This document shows, piece by piece, positions 14,912 to 23,148 of a stretch of DNA of 32,171 nt. Made by a program: the position numbers and the translations under genes. The stretch covers positions 1 to 32,171 of the forward strand of contig JADGDY010000045.1 of the NCBI GenBank assembly GCA_016744655.1, written 5' to 3'. The DNA is from Bacteroidales bacterium (GTDB lineage Bacteria; Bacteroidota; Bacteroidia; Bacteroidales; UBA12170). Every line of letters starts with the position of its first letter. Within the stretch, counting starts at the first letter, position 1. The notes beneath the pieces were generated by a model. It worked only from the letters and a program-made list of their open reading frames with translations. It was not told the origin of the DNA and did no database searches.

Positions 14912-17266
14912 ATGAAAAATCGTTTCTTTCTTTTATTGATAAGCAGCTTGCTTATCTCATCTTTCTCATTAGCTCAGCATCACCAAAACTGTAATCATAG
15001 AGTTTCTTTTGAGAAGAGTAGCTTAAGTGATAGTTTAGATGTTCAATCTTATCATATTTTCATCGATTCCATCCTCTGGGATGCCGATGAATTGTATGCT
15101 CGAACAGATATTTCTATCATGTCAAAAGTAAATGATTTGTCCATCATTCCCCTCGAATTGATGAATCTAATTGTAGATGAAGTAAAAATTGGTGGAGTCC
15201 AGACAGAAAATTTTGAGCAAGTAGGAAGAAGACTAATCATTAGCTTAGATGAGTTGTTGATGGCAGATGAGTTGATTGAGCTAAGTATTAGTTATCATGG
15301 AACTCCATTTCATGAAAGCTGGGGTGGCTTTTATATAGATAATCAATATGCCTATAATTTAGGAGTGGGCTTTGATATAGAACCTCATAATCTGGGCAAA
15401 TCATGGTTTCCTTGTATCGATGATTTTCATGATAGAGCGGTTTATGATGTTACGGCTAGGGTCGACGACCCTCTTGTAGCTGTGGCTGGTGGCTTATTAC
15501 AAGAAGTAATAGATCATGGAGATGGAACAAAAAGTTATCATTGGCATTTAGAAGAAACCATACCTACTTATTTGGCTTCAGTTGCGGTGGGTAACTATGA
15601 AATTTATGAAGATAATTATGAAGGAATAAATGGCGACATTCCAATAAAAATATATGCTCGTCCGGCCAATGCTAGTTCGGTAGAGGCTAGCTTTATACAT
15701 TTAAAAGAGACTCTTTCATATTTTGAGGAAAACTTTGGAGCTTACCCTTTTGAAAGAGTGGGTTATGTTGGTACTTCCGTAGGTGCAATGGAACATGCAA
15801 CCAATATCGCCTATCCTAATTTTGCCATTGATGGAACTTTAGGATATGAAGGACTTTATACTCACGAATTATCACATATGTGGTTTGGTGATAAAGTAAC
15901 TTGTGCCAGTGCGCTCGATATGTGGTTAAACGAAGGTTGGGCTACTTTCTCAGCCTTGTTTTATATGGAGGAGGTTTATGATGTGGCTACCTACAAAACC
16001 GAAATGCGACACCATCATAAAGAAGTGCTTAGAAATACCCATTTTAAGGACGGAGATTATTTGGCTTTATATGGCATCCCTCACGACTTAACCTACGGAA
16101 GTACAGTTTATGATAAAGGTGCTACAGTAGTGCAAAGCTTAAGAGGATATTTGACAGATGAGGTTTTCTTTCCAGCTATTAAAGCCTACCTAAATAGCTA
16201 TGCCTATAATTATGCTTCTTCAGAAAACATGAGAGACTTCCTCACTGACCATACAGGGGTAGACATGACAGATTTTTTTGAAGCTTATGTTTTTACTCCA
16301 GGATTCTCAACATTTGTTGTTGATTCTATACAGTATGTTTCTGGAGATGATTATACCATTTATGTACGACAAAAGATAAAAGGAAAAGAGGTTTTCGCCA
16401 ATAGTAATAAGGTTGATATTACTTTAATTAACGAGAACTGGGAGCAATTTGATGTAAGAATGGAATTTGATGGAGAAAGTGGTTCACAAATTTTTACTCT
16501 TCCTTTTGCTCCAATTGCATCCATGGTGGATATGGATGAAGTATATTGCGATGCTACCAGCGATGAAACGGTAGTCATCAGAGAAACAGGAGAGATTAAT
16601 TTTGTAGATTCCTATTTTAAACTGGAGGTAGAAGAGGTTAGCGATTCAGCATTGATTCAAGTTTCTCATCATTGGGTAGCACCAGATGCACAACAAAACC
16701 CACAGGAAGGTTTAACACTTTCCGACTATCGTTACTATGAAATTGATGGGATACTTCCTGATGATTTTCAAGCCACAGGAATCTTCCGTTACTCCATGAC
16801 TAGCAAACTCGATCATACCTTAATCAACGATGTTTTTGATAGTTTAGTGATTTTGTATCGTCCAGATGCCTCCACCGATTGGCAAGGTATTCCTTTCGAA
16901 AGAACAGGAAGTCCATTTGTAGGTTATATTTATGTTCCAAATCTTCAAAAAGGCCAATATACAATAGCTATATGGGCAGAAGAGTTTGTAAGTATAAAAG
17001 AAGAAATTACATTAACTGCTGAGGATTATCTACAATCTTACCCTAATCCATCCAATGGTAGAGTGTTTTTTGAATTGATGATGCCAGAGGAGGGGAGCCT
17101 TCTCATTTTCGATCAGAGTGGTAGACAAGTAGATTCTGTTTCCATAAAAGCACACCAAGAATCAGCAAAATGGGATGGCAGGAGAATGCCAAAAGGAAGT
17201 TATTTAGTCCGTCTCATCAACAAAAATGGAATCGAGTTATCTCAGCAAAGAATTATTATTCAATAA
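14912..17266 (+). CDS. Secreted M1-family metallo-aminopeptidase with T9SS sorting domain
   Basis: A 784-residue exported gluzincin. The signal peptide ends SLAQ (residue 22). The N-terminal beta domain (~40-235) precedes the catalytic domain. G291-AMEH is the variant of the GAMEN exopeptidase motif, and H318-E-L-S-H322 with E341 (LNEGWATF) forms the HExxH-x18-E zinc site. YDKGATVVQSLR contains the conserved Tyr region. M1 enzymes remove N-terminal residues from peptides. The last ~75 residues (SYPNPSNGRVFFELMMPEEG ... GSYLVRLINKNG) are a T9SS type A sorting domain, so the enzyme is probably displayed on or released from the cell surface. An AlkD-like gene starts 3 nt after the stop. GAMEH instead of GAMEN may alter specificity. 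Confidence 0.93.
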   Translation: MKNRFFLLLISSLLISSFSLAQHHQNCNHRVSFEKSSLSDSLDVQSYHIFIDSILWDADELYARTDISIMSKVNDLSIIPLELMNLIVDEVKIGGVQTENFEQVGRRLIISLDELLMADELIELSISYHGTPFHESWGGFYIDNQYAYNLGVGFDIEPHNLGKSWFPCIDDFHDRAVYDVTARVDDPLVAVAGGLLQEVIDHGDGTKSYHWHLEETIPTYLASVAVGNYEIYEDNYEGINGDIPIKIYARPANASSVEASFIHLKETLSYFEENFGAYPFERVGYVGTSVGAMEHATNIAYPNFAIDGTLGYEGLYTHELSHMWFGDKVTCASALDMWLNEGWATFSALFYMEEVYDVATYKTEMRHHHKEVLRNTHFKDGDYLALYGIPHDLTYGSTVYDKGATVVQSLRGYLTDEVFFPAIKAYLNSYAYNYASSENMRDFLTDHTGVDMTDFFEAYVFTPGFSTFVVDSIQYVSGDDYTIYVRQKIKGKEVFANSNKVDITLINENWEQFDVRMEFDGESGSQIFTLPFAPIASMVDMDEVYCDATSDETVVIRETGEINFVDSYFKLEVEEVSDSALIQVSHHWVAPDAQQNPQEGLTLSDYRYYEIDGILPDDFQATGIFRYSMTSKLDHTLINDVFDSLVILYRPDASTDWQGIPFERTGSPFVGYIYVPNLQKGQYTIAIWAEEFVSIKEEITLTAEDYLQSYPNPSNGRVFFELMMPEEGSLLIFDQSGRQVDSVSIKAHQESAKWDGRRMPKGSYLVRLINKNGIELSQQRIIIQ

Positions 17267-17269
17267 GAC

Positions 17270-17941
17270 ATGGATGCCTATAAATATTACCAAGAATTAG
17301 ATGCCAGGCTAGAAGCTATTGCTATTGAGGACAATGCCCTAGCCATGAAAAAGTATATGAAAAACCATTTTGAGTTTTATGGCATCAAATCGGAACCACG
17401 AAGAGCAGTGGTTTCTGCTTTTAGAAAAGAGTATGGGAATATTGCTGAGGAGGAATTAGATGAATTCGCTCGCCTTTGTTGGGACAATCCTTATCGTGAA
17501 TTACAATATGCATGCTTGGATATTATTGAGAAGGAAAAGAAACCCAAAGCGGAGCGATTAGAACTTTACGAGTGGATGATACTTCATCGTTCATGGTGGG
17601 ATTCAGTGGATGGTATTGCGCCCAATTTAATGGGGAGGCTTTTTAAACAGAACCCTGACTTGATTAAAGAAAACACCCTAAGATATGTACAATCAGGTGA
17701 GCTTTGGCTGCAGCGTAGTGCATTGATATTCCAGCTTCGTTATAAAACAGAAACAGATTTGCCTTTATTATTTAATTATTGCGAAATGTTAGCTGAGCAT
17801 AAAGATTTCTTCATTAGAAAATCCATAGGCTGGGGTCTTCGTCAAGCTGGTAAATTCTATCCCAATGAGGTGAAAGATTTTGTAGCAAAAACTGAATTGA
17901 GTAATTTGAGTGTGAGAGAGGCTTTGAAGCATTTGAAGTAA
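17270..17941 (+). CDS. DNA alkylation repair protein, AlkD-like HEAT-repeat family
   Basis: A 223-residue all-helical protein of the AlkC/AlkD DNA glycosylase superfamily. YGIKSEPRRAVV (residues 37-48), the LCWDNPYRELQYAC helix, HRSWWDSVDGIAP with the conserved Trp and Asp, and FIRKSIGWGLRQAGK match the family's DNA-binding HEAT-like repeats. AlkD enzymes remove cationic N3- and N7-alkylpurines from DNA without base flipping. The start codon lies 3 nt after the aminopeptidase stop, so the two are probably co-translated, although their functions are unrelated. There is no signal peptide, consistent with a cytoplasmic enzyme. Confidence 0.88.
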   Translation: MDAYKYYQELDARLEAIAIEDNALAMKKYMKNHFEFYGIKSEPRRAVVSAFRKEYGNIAEEELDEFARLCWDNPYRELQYACLDIIEKEKKPKAERLELYEWMILHRSWWDSVDGIAPNLMGRLFKQNPDLIKENTLRYVQSGELWLQRSALIFQLRYKTETDLPLLFNYCEMLAEHKDFFIRKSIGWGLRQAGKFYPNEVKDFVAKTELSNLSVREALKHLK

Positions 17942-17984
17942 AAAGCTTAGATCAACGAGCTAAGTGAAAAAATGAGAATAATGT

Positions 17985-18025
17985 TGTCTGTGTAAATCAG
18001 CTCAATCCGTGTCATCGGTGTTTTG
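17985..18025. repeat. Short relative of the dispersed AATCCGTG-type repeat
   Basis: The stretch contains TCTGTGTAAATCAG and CAATCCGTGTCATCGGTG, similar in wording to AATCCGTGTTAATTTGCG in the element at 7937-8085. It is too short and degenerate to call a full copy. Confidence 0.35.
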
Positions 18026-18108
18026 TTTGGTTATACTATATCAAAGCAACAATCATCATCCCCAACACAATAATTCCTTAGCAAAACCATTTATAGTTAA
18101 ACCCATTT

Positions 18109-19008
18109 ATGAGAATCTTAATTACCTCAACATTTCTATTATTAAGCTTATTGAGCCTTGGACAAAGTAAATACGCCAAGAAGGCTCAGAAGCTATACGA
18201 GAAACAGAAATATGAAAAGTGTATTGAGAAATCGAAGAAGTTCCTAAAAAAAGAGAAACGCTCATCCGAAATCCAACAGTACATTACCCTAAGTTATTTG
18301 GGTTTATATGATGAAGCTGAATTGAAAAGGAAATCTTCCACCTTAAAAAAGGCACTATTAAGTTGGCAACGACAAAACAAATACAACAAAGAAAAATTAG
18401 ATTACTCTGAAACGAAAACAGAACTACGTAAAGCTATTTATGTGGATTTAGAATTAGTTGAAAACAAACAAAGACTAAAGTCCTATTATCATCATCAATT
18501 GGCAGAAGTATTTCATGATACTACAGATTTTTACAGAAGTCTAAATTCTTTATCAAAGTTAAAACCTGTTCATGCAGATATTGGTCCTGTTTTCGATTCC
18601 ATTATCATCACCAACAAACAAAGAAGAACGCTTTTAGAGGAGGCCAAAAAACTAGTGGGAACACCCTACAAATATGGAGGTACCACTTCGAAAGGATTTG
18701 ATTGCTCTGGTTTTACTCAATATGTATACAAAAGCATTGGAATAGATTTACCCCATAATGCCAATCTACAATCGAAGATGGGAGCAGAAGTGAGTTTACA
18801 AAAGGCACAAGCCGGTGACCTCATCTTTTTCGGTTCCAAGAGAGCCTCACATGCTGGCATGATTTATCAAAATAACAATGGTGAAATAGAACTCATTCAT
18901 TGCGCATCAAGAGGTGTAACTCACCAAACAAATGACGATTTAAACACTATCTATTGGTTAGAGAAAATTATGGTAATTAAACGATTGATACATGAGAAAG
19001 AAATGTAA
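18109..19008 (+). CDS. NlpC/P60 cell-wall hydrolase with helical N-terminal domain
   Basis: A 299-residue exported protein. The signal peptide ends SLGQ (residue 19). Residues 20-170 are charged and helical, with a first TPR-like hairpin (YAKKAQKLYEKQKYEKCIE) and no known catalytic motif. The C-terminal NlpC/P60 domain (~175-299) has C199 in FDCSGFTQYVY, H248 in SHAGMIYQ and H264 in ELIHCAS as the catalytic triad-type residues. LVGTPYKYGG and AQAGDLIFF are further hallmarks. It should cleave peptide stems of peptidoglycan, probably at D-gamma-Glu-diaminopimelate bonds. It converges on the next gene with only 8 nt between stop codons, leaving no room for a separate terminator. Confidence 0.92.
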   Translation: MRILITSTFLLLSLLSLGQSKYAKKAQKLYEKQKYEKCIEKSKKFLKKEKRSSEIQQYITLSYLGLYDEAELKRKSSTLKKALLSWQRQNKYNKEKLDYSETKTELRKAIYVDLELVENKQRLKSYYHHQLAEVFHDTTDFYRSLNSLSKLKPVHADIGPVFDSIIITNKQRRTLLEEAKKLVGTPYKYGGTTSKGFDCSGFTQYVYKSIGIDLPHNANLQSKMGAEVSLQKAQAGDLIFFGSKRASHAGMIYQNNNGEIELIHCASRGVTHQTNDDLNTIYWLEKIMVIKRLIHEKEM

Positions 19009-19016
19009 ATAGTCTT

Positions 19017-20369
19017 TTAATATAAAGTTCTTTGATACAACCTTCGTTTCCCTCTTTCTAAATTCATCTTTTTATATAGAAAATATAGATGACCATTGTT
19101 TACTTTTAATTTATGAGGGAACTGTTTAGTAATTCTTGTCACCTCTTTTATTGAGCCATCTTGTAAATTGATTTCAAAAAGTGAATATCCTACTCCTGTG
19201 CTGAAAACGGTATAAGCCTTATTACCAATAATATCAGTTAGAATAACAGGACTCCAGTTTTTTTGATGATGATAATCTATCTTTATGCTTTTTAACAAAT
19301 CTAGGTCTGTAGAATAAAAATTGATCTGTGATTTCAAATGATTAAAATAATATATGGTATCATTTAGATATTTCATGGTTTGAAAAGATGGAGCAAAATA
19401 AGTCATCTCTTCAAATCGAAGAATATCACCAAAAAACAATTTGTTTTCTTTACTATATAATATGTAAATAGCTTGTTCAAAAGCATCCATATTTTTCTTC
19501 CCTTCATTTATTTTGTCAATGATGATTTTTTCATGGGTTTCCTTATCAACAAAGTAAAACAGATGTTTCCACCGTTCATTCTCAGATTTATTATGAGGTA
19601 AATCATATAAATCTATAGCAGCATATTCCAGTTTCTGTTTATCATTTGTTTTCCCCTGAAAAGCAATATAATTTGGTGTTTCAAAGAGACAGTCCCCAAG
19701 TAAGTTTACAAATTTATTCAAAGCAGCAGGATAAATAAGGCGTAAGGAATATTCATCAAAATACACCTGAAAAGCGGAGTCTTTCGTCAAAAGATGACAA
19801 TTTCCCATACAATCACTTAGAATTTGTGTTGGTTTTTTATTAGCTGGAATATCATTAGTTATAATGGTATCGAAATTATCATCCATTAAAATAACTTCAT
19901 GATGATTTTTATGGAAATTATAGGAAAGAACCAATAAATTGGTGTCAATAAAGTCATAATCTATTATCTCCATATGACTTCCTTTAAAAACCTTGTAATC
20001 AGAAGCAATTATTTCTGTCCCTTCTAAATCAACGCTTCTAGGAACCAATGTAATTATTAAGGAATCAGTATAATTCTGCCCTACAATTATATTTGTACCT
20101 TCATAGGAAACATGTGTAATAGAAAGAACCACAGGAAACACGTCCACCTTTAGCGAAAACCTACCGTCAACGTTAGTGGATGTTCCCAAGTTAGTATTAT
20201 TTAAGCCTATATTGGCGCCACCTATTGGTTGCTGAGTGGTGGCATCATTAATAAACCCGTGAATGATATAGGTTGTCTGAGCATTTGAAATAAGGCTTCC
20301 CAATAAAAGAATACTGATAAAAAATAAATGACTGAGTTTTGAGCAGATATATAAATTGAACGATTTCAT
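19017..20369 (-). CDS. Exported protein with carboxypeptidase-regulatory-like domain and propeller-like C-terminus
   Basis: A 450-residue protein from the ATG at 20369. That start opens a good signal peptide (KSFNLYICSKLSHLFFISILLLG ... SNAQ), while an earlier in-frame ATG (20417) adds 16 unlikely residues. Residues ~32-115 are a CarboxypepD_reg-like beta domain (GFINDATTQQPIGGANIGL, NVDGRFSL), common at the N-terminus of Bacteroidota outer-membrane and surface proteins. The rest has repeated beta strands ending in a phrase such as TVFSTGVGYSLFEINLQDG, suggestive of a six-bladed propeller, with no catalytic motif. No TonB receptor barrel follows. It lies 134 nt downstream of the terpenoid operon on the same strand; a connection is not shown. 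Confidence 0.72.
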   Translation of the reverse strand: MKSFNLYICSKLSHLFFISILLLGSLISNAQTTYIIHGFINDATTQQPIGGANIGLNNTNLGTSTNVDGRFSLKVDVFPVVLSITHVSYEGTNIIVGQNYTDSLIITLVPRSVDLEGTEIIASDYKVFKGSHMEIIDYDFIDTNLLVLSYNFHKNHHEVILMDDNFDTIITNDIPANKKPTQILSDCMGNCHLLTKDSAFQVYFDEYSLRLIYPAALNKFVNLLGDCLFETPNYIAFQGKTNDKQKLEYAAIDLYDLPHNKSENERWKHLFYFVDKETHEKIIIDKINEGKKNMDAFEQAIYILYSKENKLFFGDILRFEEMTYFAPSFQTMKYLNDTIYYFNHLKSQINFYSTDLDLLKSIKIDYHHQKNWSPVILTDIIGNKAYTVFSTGVGYSLFEINLQDGSIKEVTRITKQFPHKLKVNNGHLYFLYKKMNLERGKRRLYQRTLY

Positions 20370-20503
20370 TACTTCAACCTTTCTTTGGTTAGTGCTATTA
20401 ATGAGAAAATATTTCAAGAACTAAAAGTACAATTATTTCACTAATTAGAATACTAAAACGTATCTTTTATTAACCAATTGTAAAATCGAAAAACAATTTA
20501 ATG

Positions 20504-22297
20504 CTACTTTCTCAAACTACGAACAACAGCATCCAAATAAGCTGTAAGAGGATACATCTTTTCATCGTACCATAATGATGCAAAATACAAACCTATTGGA
20601 GCGGATACCAATCCGTTTTCTCTATAGTAGACATCTAACCATTCTAGACCTTTATCGCATTGTGCTTTGTATTTCCCTGTTTGCAATGCGGCTACAGAAA
20701 GTGCTGTTTCCTCTATTGTTCCAGTGATGTTTTTATCACCTCCCCAGCTTCCATCTTTATTTTGAACTTCTGTTAGAAACTGTTCTGCTTTGACGCAAAG
20801 TGACTGAATGGTTTTGGTTAAATTCTGATGAGAGATTGATAGTTCTTTAGCATCGTTAAGGTAGCTCAAAACTCTAGCAGTTCCGTAAACTGGATTTTCA
20901 TGGGTTGGTGTATGTTGATTTCCAAACCATAATGGCAACCAAGCACCATCCTCTCGTTGTTTCTTTTGTAGGTATTTTATAGATTTATCGAGGGAACGCA
21001 TATAGTCTCTTATCTGCTTTTTGGATAGCTTGCCATGAAAATGATGGAGGATGGTAACTATAGCTAAAAAGGCATGACCTGTTAAATCTGCGCAACTTTG
21101 GTCGAAAGGAAGTTTGCCCCAGCCTTTTGAAAAAGTAGGGAACCCACCGTCATTATTTTGCAATTTAAGCAACCAGTCTCCACCCACTAGAACCTCATCA
21201 GCAATGGTATGATGAGGAGCTAATTGCAGTAAAGCCAGAATAGCTCCTGGTGTGTCATCTCCATCTGGAGCAGAACCTGAGAAATTAGTCCAACCCCAAC
21301 CTCCAGGAGAGGTTCCATTAAAAGGATGAATGGTTTTGTTTTGAACAGACTTTAAATGAGCTATCAGCTTTTCTTTTTGTCCTGAGTTCAAAACCTCCTC
21401 TTTTTTATGCCCTAATGCTTTAATGCTTAAACTGGTCACCCATGTGGAAAGGTCTACATCAATTGGGAAACCACCATCTTCTCGCTGCATTCGCTTTAAA
21501 AATACTATTCCTTTTTTCACGACATCAGTATTTCCATATCCAGCATTTGTTAGACTTAAGGAAACGAATGCGGTAAGCGGAATAGCTTCTAAAAAACCTC
21601 CACTTGAGGGCATGGATTTATGCAAGATTCTCAGGGCTTTCTTCTCGGCACTGCTTCGAATCCATTTAGCTAATCTCCCTGATTTCTTCTTTTTGAAAAT
21701 AACAATTCCGACTGCAATTAGTGCTGGAATAGCATAACTCACCACACTTAAATTTAGCAATCGGTATATTTTCCGAGGCATTAAAGCCAATTCGAAAGGT
21801 AAATGAGGAATCTTTTTAAAAGCATCTTTCTCAGGGATTCCACATAAAGCACATAAAGTTAATATCGGGACTGAGAAGGTATAGTCTTTTTGATAGTGTT
21901 CCAAAATGGCATTGGCAACTCGATTGGAATTGATATCGATATTGTTTTGCAGGAGATAAACAGCAATTTGAGCTTGTAATTGTTTTAATGAGGCATCTTG
22001 ATGGGAATATAGATTTAAAGCCGCATAAACCAAAAGAGAAGTGGAGGTATTACCCATACTTTCTGATGTATCTCCATAACTGCCATCAGTATTGATGTTG
22101 TTTTTCAACCAAGTGAATCCGAGTTGGATTTCCTGTTTATGTTGTTCAGACGAATGAAAATGAAAAGCGGCAATGGTAACCGCAACTCCCAAAGCACTAG
22201 AAGATAGTTTCCCAGTCCAAAATCCATCTTTGTTTATATCATTGACAAGGATTTGACTCAATTCTCTAAATCGTAATTCTAGTTTTTGCTTGTTCAT
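20504..22297 (-). CDS. Squalene-hopene-cyclase-like class II terpene cyclase
   Basis: A 597-residue alpha-barrel terpene cyclase. The catalytic class II motif DxDD is intact as P344-D-G-D-D-T349, preceded by GGWGW as in squalene-hopene cyclases. QW-type repeats occur at 271-278 (QREDGGFP), 380-387 (QNNDGGFP), 447-456 (QREDGAWLPL) and 512-520 (QNKDGSWGG). YGTARVL (471-477) matches the conserved YGT region. A hydrophobic stretch (SVVSYAIPALIAVGIVIF, 184-201) fits the membrane-dipping helix of the family. The central Asp of DxDD protonates an alkene or epoxide to start cyclisation. It is the last gene of a five-gene operon, overlapping the upstream gene by 4 nt. Without a squalene synthase nearby, the substrate may be a polyprenyl diphosphate or alcohol. 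The family is firm, the substrate unknown. Confidence 0.88.
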   Translation of the reverse strand: MNKQKLELRFRELSQILVNDINKDGFWTGKLSSSALGVAVTIAAFHFHSSEQHKQEIQLGFTWLKNNINTDGSYGDTSESMGNTSTSLLVYAALNLYSHQDASLKQLQAQIAVYLLQNNIDINSNRVANAILEHYQKDYTFSVPILTLCALCGIPEKDAFKKIPHLPFELALMPRKIYRLLNLSVVSYAIPALIAVGIVIFKKKKSGRLAKWIRSSAEKKALRILHKSMPSSGGFLEAIPLTAFVSLSLTNAGYGNTDVVKKGIVFLKRMQREDGGFPIDVDLSTWVTSLSIKALGHKKEEVLNSGQKEKLIAHLKSVQNKTIHPFNGTSPGGWGWTNFSGSAPDGDDTPGAILALLQLAPHHTIADEVLVGGDWLLKLQNNDGGFPTFSKGWGKLPFDQSCADLTGHAFLAIVTILHHFHGKLSKKQIRDYMRSLDKSIKYLQKKQREDGAWLPLWFGNQHTPTHENPVYGTARVLSYLNDAKELSISHQNLTKTIQSLCVKAEQFLTEVQNKDGSWGGDKNITGTIEETALSVAALQTGKYKAQCDKGLEWLDVYYRENGLVSAPIGLYFASLWYDEKMYPLTAYLDAVVRSLRK

Positions 22298-23148
22298 CTC
22301 TCCTCCTCGTTTACCATGTTTCCTAGAGCCAAGAGGCCATAAAATGTATACTCCAAATCTTTAGTTTCATCACCATCTCCCGATAAAAAAGCTCCTCCAG
22401 AATAGTTGTTCTGTACAAAATTGAGGCAGCCTGGTATAATAAAACGCAAATCGTAATTACTCTCTTTTAAAGCAAAAAGTGCTACTCCAGTAGAAAGACC
22501 ATCGGCATTATTCACTGACTCGAAAGCTTTAAAACCTCCACTTTCAAATATATAATGGTCTAGTTTTTTATGGAGTTTATTTGAGTTTAAACCGACCATT
22601 TTTCTTGCAAAAATTAAAGCCGATACAAGACTACAAGGAATATTGTTATGACCTTTATAGAAAAACAGCCAAATTCGAGCAAAGAAATAGACCATCCCTT
22701 TGTGTTTTCCTCCAGCATCTATTACCAAGGCAATGAGAAAAAACTGGTAGGACATATCAATCGTTCTGCCTTTCTTTAAAATCGTTCGAACGATAGAAAT
22801 AGAAGATTGTTTTTCCTTTTTACTATTTAGTCCAGTCTTAATTAATTCTAAAGCCAATTCTTCAATTAAGCTATTGTGTTCTATTTCATTTTTCTCAAGA
22901 GCAAAGCCTTTTAGAGCTGAAAGTTCTTGGTGTTTTTCTGTAGCTAAACTCAACCAAAGACCAAAAAGGGAATAGTATAAATCAGGCTTTCCTGCTCGGT
23001 CAATAAAAGCACCATTTTTATGCTGTTGACTTTCTATAAAACTTTTAATCTCATTTTGAACATCTTTGTCCAAAGCCAAAAAACCTGCTCGAACATAAGA
23101 AACAAGTTGCAGATAAACGGGTGTTGTATTTTTACTATTCCTCAACAT
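22294..23148 (-). CDS. Small prenyltransferase/terpene-cyclase-fold protein
   Basis: A 284-residue protein with alpha-alpha toroid repeats like those of protein prenyltransferase beta subunits and squalene cyclases. NGAFIDRAGKPDLYYSLFGL (residues 45-64) and SGGAFLSGDGDETKDLEYT (250-268) followed by FYGLLALG are the clearest units. It is about half the length of a class II cyclase and lacks a clear DxDD. GDGDET (257-262) is acidic, but not in the usual context. The Zn ligands of protein prenyltransferases are not convincingly conserved (DLYYS instead of D.YH). It may be a partner or second half of the cyclase encoded next, which it overlaps by 4 nt. It begins immediately after the stop of the fusion gene upstream. 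The fold is likely; the activity is unknown. Confidence 0.7.
   Translation of the reverse strand: MLRNSKNTTPVYLQLVSYVRAGFLALDKDVQNEIKSFIESQQHKNGAFIDRAGKPDLYYSLFGLWLSLATEKHQELSALKGFALEKNEIEHNSLIEELALELIKTGLNSKKEKQSSISIVRTILKKGRTIDMSYQFFLIALVIDAGGKHKGMVYFFARIWLFFYKGHNNIPCSLVSALIFARKMVGLNSNKLHKKLDHYIFESGGFKAFESVNNADGLSTGVALFALKESNYDLRFIIPGCLNFVQNNYSGGAFLSGDGDETKDLEYTFYGLLALGNMVNEEER

Noticed and set aside
20436-20503. AATTGT/ACAATT stem as terminator of the terpenoid operon
   Set aside because: Only six AT-rich pairs with a long loop and no T-run on the transcribed strand.
20504-22297. Ordinary hopanoid pathway
   Set aside because: The cyclase resembles squalene-hopene cyclases, but no squalene synthase-type enzyme is encoded here and the radical SAM protein is not an obvious HpnH. 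Hopanoid synthesis cannot be claimed; genes elsewhere in the genome could change this.
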